Assembly (NCBI GenBank): GCA_026997055.1
Contig: JALWJU010000185.1
Location: 1 to 6,195 of the forward strand
Direction: 5' to 3'
From: Paracoccaceae bacterium
GTDB taxonomy: Bacteria; Pseudomonadota; Alphaproteobacteria; Rhodobacterales; Rhodobacteraceae
DNA: 6,195 bases
The translations under genes were made by a program, and so were the position numbers. Numbering within the stretch: position 1 is the stretch's first letter; the number at the start of each line of letters is the position of its first letter. Shown here one piece after another: positions 4,570-6,195 of the stretch. Under the pieces are notes generated by a model. That model was not told where the DNA came from and ran no database searches. It saw only the letters and a program-made list of their open reading frames with translations.

Positions 4570-5365
4570 CTCGGGCCTCTTGCAGCAGCTTCTCCTTGGC
4601 CGCCTTCAGCGCCGCGCGGCTGCCGCCACGCCGGTTGAGGGCGAGGAAGGCCGCGCGCATCTGTGCGCTCTGGCCGGGATTGGCGCGCCGGGCAGGGGTG
4701 AGGCGGGCGCGGATGTCTTCGGGAACGCCCACCAGTTCCAGCAGCGCCTCGGCGGGGCCGTTGCGGTGGGTGCCCCAGTCTTCGAGCGCGGCGGTGACCA
4801 CCGGCACCGGAGCCAGAGCGCCGCGCATCCGCTGCGCCTCTTCGGCGGGGCTGGCCAGGGCAGGGAAGCGGGCGCGGAAGGTGGCGAAGTCATCGGTGAG
4901 GCGGATCGAGCGCAGCAGGTGCCCGTGGATGCTGCGGATCCATGACTCACGCTCGCGGGTCGTATAAAAGAACGTGATTTCAGTGTCTTGCCCGAAGCGC
5001 CGGCGCAGTTCGGCGATGATCGCCCGGGCCAGCCGCAGGGCCGGCTGGTGATAGGAGGTGATCAGCGCGCCGCCCATGCGCCGGTGGCCGGGCATGCCGC
5101 CGGAAAAGGTCTCGCGGCTGAGCACGATGGTCCCGCCCTCGGGCACACCCTGCAGAAAGCGGCGCAGGGCAAGGCGGAATCGGTAGAGTCGCCACGGGAA
5201 GGGTCTTTGCGCATAGATACGCGCCGCAGTCCCGGCGTCGCGAAAATCCGCCTTGCCGTAATAGCGCAGGTAAGGGGACAGCATGTCCTTGTTATCATGC
5301 AGAAAATTTTGCAGACTGGTGGTGCCGGTCTTGTGATAGCCGGGATGAACGATGACGCGAGTCAT
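4562..5365 (-). CDS. PAPS-dependent sulfotransferase-like protein
   Basis: A 267-residue soluble protein. The N-terminus has HPGYHKTGTTSLQNFL (7-22), the P-loop-like 5'-phosphosulfate-binding loop of sulfotransferases, with Lys12 as the likely catalytic lysine. TFFYTTRERESWIRSIHGHL (131-150) offers Arg137 and Ser145, eight residues apart as in the 3'-phosphate-binding site of known PAPS sulfotransferases. The C-terminal third is Ala/Arg-rich and variable-looking. The acceptor (carbohydrate, lipid or protein) cannot be deduced. The ATG at 5365 overlaps the rimM stop in ATGA; no good Shine-Dalgarno site is close, so translation probably depends on coupling. The stop overlaps the trmD start by 8 nt. 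Its placement inside the rimM-trmD cluster is unusual. Bacterial relatives are often annotated only as hypothetical or sulfotransferase family. Confidence 0.82.
   Translation of the reverse strand: MTRVIVHPGYHKTGTTSLQNFLHDNKDMLSPYLRYYGKADFRDAGTAARIYAQRPFPWRLYRFRLALRRFLQGVPEGGTIVLSRETFSGGMPGHRRMGGALITSYHQPALRLARAIIAELRRRFGQDTEITFFYTTRERESWIRSIHGHLLRSIRLTDDFATFRARFPALASPAEEAQRMRGALAPVPVVTAALEDWGTHRNGPAEALLELVGVPEDIRARLTPARRANPGQSAQMRAAFLALNRRGGSRAALKAAKEKLLQEARDG
4576..4581 (-). promoter_or_regulatory. Ribosome binding site supporting the long trmD start
   Basis: AAGAGG on the minus strand lies 6 nt before the ATG at 4569, inside the end of the sulfotransferase-like gene. The alternative in-frame ATG at 4503 is preceded by GC-rich sequence with no purine-rich site. 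Confidence 0.6.
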
Positions 5366-5871
5366 TCGGGAAACACGCCTTCGGGTGCATCCACGATCAG
5401 TCGCCCGGCAGCGAGATCCACCGTTGGCACCGCTTCGCGGGTAAAGGGCAGCAGTGCCGGGTTCCTGAGCCCCGGCCCGGTGATTTCCAGATAATCGCCG
5501 GCGCCATGATTCTCCACCGCCGCCACCCGGCCCAGCTCGCGCCCGCCTGTGTCGAGCACGGCGAGGCCGATCAGGTCGGCATGGTAGAATTCGTCATCGG
5601 GCAGCGCGGGCAGGGCTGCGCGCTCGACAAACAGCTTCGTACCGGCCAGCGCCTCGGCCTGCTCGCGGGTTCGAATCCCCTTCACGCGCACGGCAAAGCC
5701 CTGCTTGATCGGCTTTACCAGTTTGATTTCAAACCTGTTTTCACCTCCTTCGCTGGACAGCGGGCCATAATGGACGATCGCCTCGGGCGGCGAGCAGAAG
5801 CTCTTGAGGCGTGCTTCTCCCCGCACCCCGAAAGCGCCGACCAATACCCCGACTGAAATCATCCGTGTCAT
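5362..5871 (-). CDS. rimM: Ribosome maturation factor RimM
   Basis: RimM binds S19 and helps maturation of the 16S rRNA 3' domain of the 30S subunit. The 169-residue protein shows the N-terminal beta-barrel motif VGVLVGAFGVRGEARLKSF (7-25), GIRTREQAEALAGTKLFVER (65-84), the linker PDDEFYHADLIGL (91-103), and a C-terminal PRC-barrel (about 95-165) with GRVAAVENHGAGDYLEI and LLPFTREAVPTVD. Length is within the family range (E. coli about 180). The ATG at 5871 has AGG-rich sequence upstream (5875-5881) that overlaps the stop codon of the bluB-like gene, whereas the alternative Met4 has none. The gap to the upstream gene is 8 nt, and the stop overlaps the next start in ATGA, so this is an operon gene. 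Confidence 0.95.
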   Translation of the reverse strand: MTRMISVGVLVGAFGVRGEARLKSFCSPPEAIVHYGPLSSEGGENRFEIKLVKPIKQGFAVRVKGIRTREQAEALAGTKLFVERAALPALPDDEFYHADLIGLAVLDTGGRELGRVAAVENHGAGDYLEITGPGLRNPALLPFTREAVPTVDLAAGRLIVDAPEGVFPE

Positions 5872-5879
5872 CTGCCTAC

Positions 5880-6195
5880 CTAGCGAATCAGGGTTTCGAT
5901 TTCGTTAACGCGGCTTTCCCAGCCCAGCCTTTCCAACTCCGGCCGGTCGCTCTCTTCTTCGGGCCAGCCGACGCAAAGCCAGGCGACCAGGCGCCAGCTT
6001 GCCGGTATGTCAAGGTCGCGCGCGAGCCGCTTCGGGTCAAGGATCGACACCCATCCCACCCCCAGCCCGTGGGCGCGCGCCATCAGCCAGAACTGAAAGA
6101 TCGCCGCCACCACCGAATAGCGCCGTGTCTCGGGCATGGTGGCCGCGCCCAGCCCCGCGCCCTTGTCGGTGGCCTCGTCGCAGAAGATTGCCAGC
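5880..6195 (-). CDS. bluB: BluB-like 5,6-dimethylbenzimidazole synthase (3' part)
   Basis: The gene runs off the right edge of the window, so only its last 104 codons are present; the ATG at 6137 is internal. The in-frame upstream codons read LAIFCDEATDKGAGLGAAT, followed by MPETRRYSVVAAIFQFWLMA, GLGVGWVSILDP and the C-terminal PELERLGWE. This is the flavin-destructase branch of the nitroreductase fold. BluB breaks down reduced FMN with oxygen to give dimethylbenzimidazole, the lower ligand of cobalamin. The serine in GWVSIL probably corresponds to the functionally important Ser167 of the Sinorhizobium enzyme (inferred from position). A general nitroreductase is less likely given the BluB-type tail. 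It ends 8 nt before rimM and is probably cotranscribed with it. Confidence 0.87.
   Translation of the reverse strand, partial: LAIFCDEATDKGAGLGAATMPETRRYSVVAAIFQFWLMARAHGLGVGWVSILDPKRLARDLDIPASWRLVAWLCVGWPEEESDRPELERLGWESRVNEIETLIR

Noticed and set aside
2551..4638. Plus-strand open frame of 695 codons spanning the desaturase gene and trmD
   Set aside because: It runs out of frame through the SH3b and desaturase genes and antisense to trmD, with Arg/Pro/Gly-biased composition and no recognisable domain.

Overview
The window is GC-rich, densely coded chromosomal DNA whose proteins (TrmD, RimM, L19, L31 and a BluB-like enzyme) look alphaproteobacterial. The best guess is Rhodobacterales (Rhodobacter/Paracoccus/Roseobacter type). 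That placement rests on remembered protein style and gene order, not on a database search. I saw no insertion sequence, CRISPR array, phage gene, tRNA or rRNA.

Layout. Right end, minus strand: the 3' part of a bluB-like gene (lower ligand of vitamin B12), then rimM (16S rRNA processing factor), a PAPS-sulfotransferase-like gene, and trmD (tRNA m1G37 methyltransferase). These four are packed with an 8-nt gap, a 4-nt overlap and an 8-nt overlap, so they are very probably one transcript. Middle, plus strand: a near-consensus sigma70-type promoter, a secreted SH3b protein with a glycine-rich tail, and a membrane fatty acid hydroxylase/sterol desaturase-family enzyme. This pair ends tail-to-tail with trmD and starts head-to-head with rplS. 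Left part, minus strand: rplS (L19) and rpmE (L31) with an 11-nt gap, closed by a strong hairpin terminator. Beyond that lies an uncharacterised APC/LeuT-fold-like permease, closed by its own terminator that overlaps its stop codon.

How it fits together. rimM, trmD, rplS and rpmE are the familiar ribosome/tRNA-modification cluster, here rearranged. A sulfotransferase gene is embedded between rimM and trmD, and a plus-strand envelope/lipid gene pair separates trmD from rplS. As a result rplS-rpmE needs its own promoter. The 384-nt gap between rplS and the SH3 gene holds a candidate minus-strand promoter and a leader with two inverted repeats, as well as the plus-strand promoter.

I do not see a clearly new multi-gene system. 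The items most worth following are the coupled sulfotransferase inside the translation operon, the split of trmD from rplS with a structured rplS leader, the SH3b-desaturase pair, and the Glu in place of the TrmD catalytic Asp.
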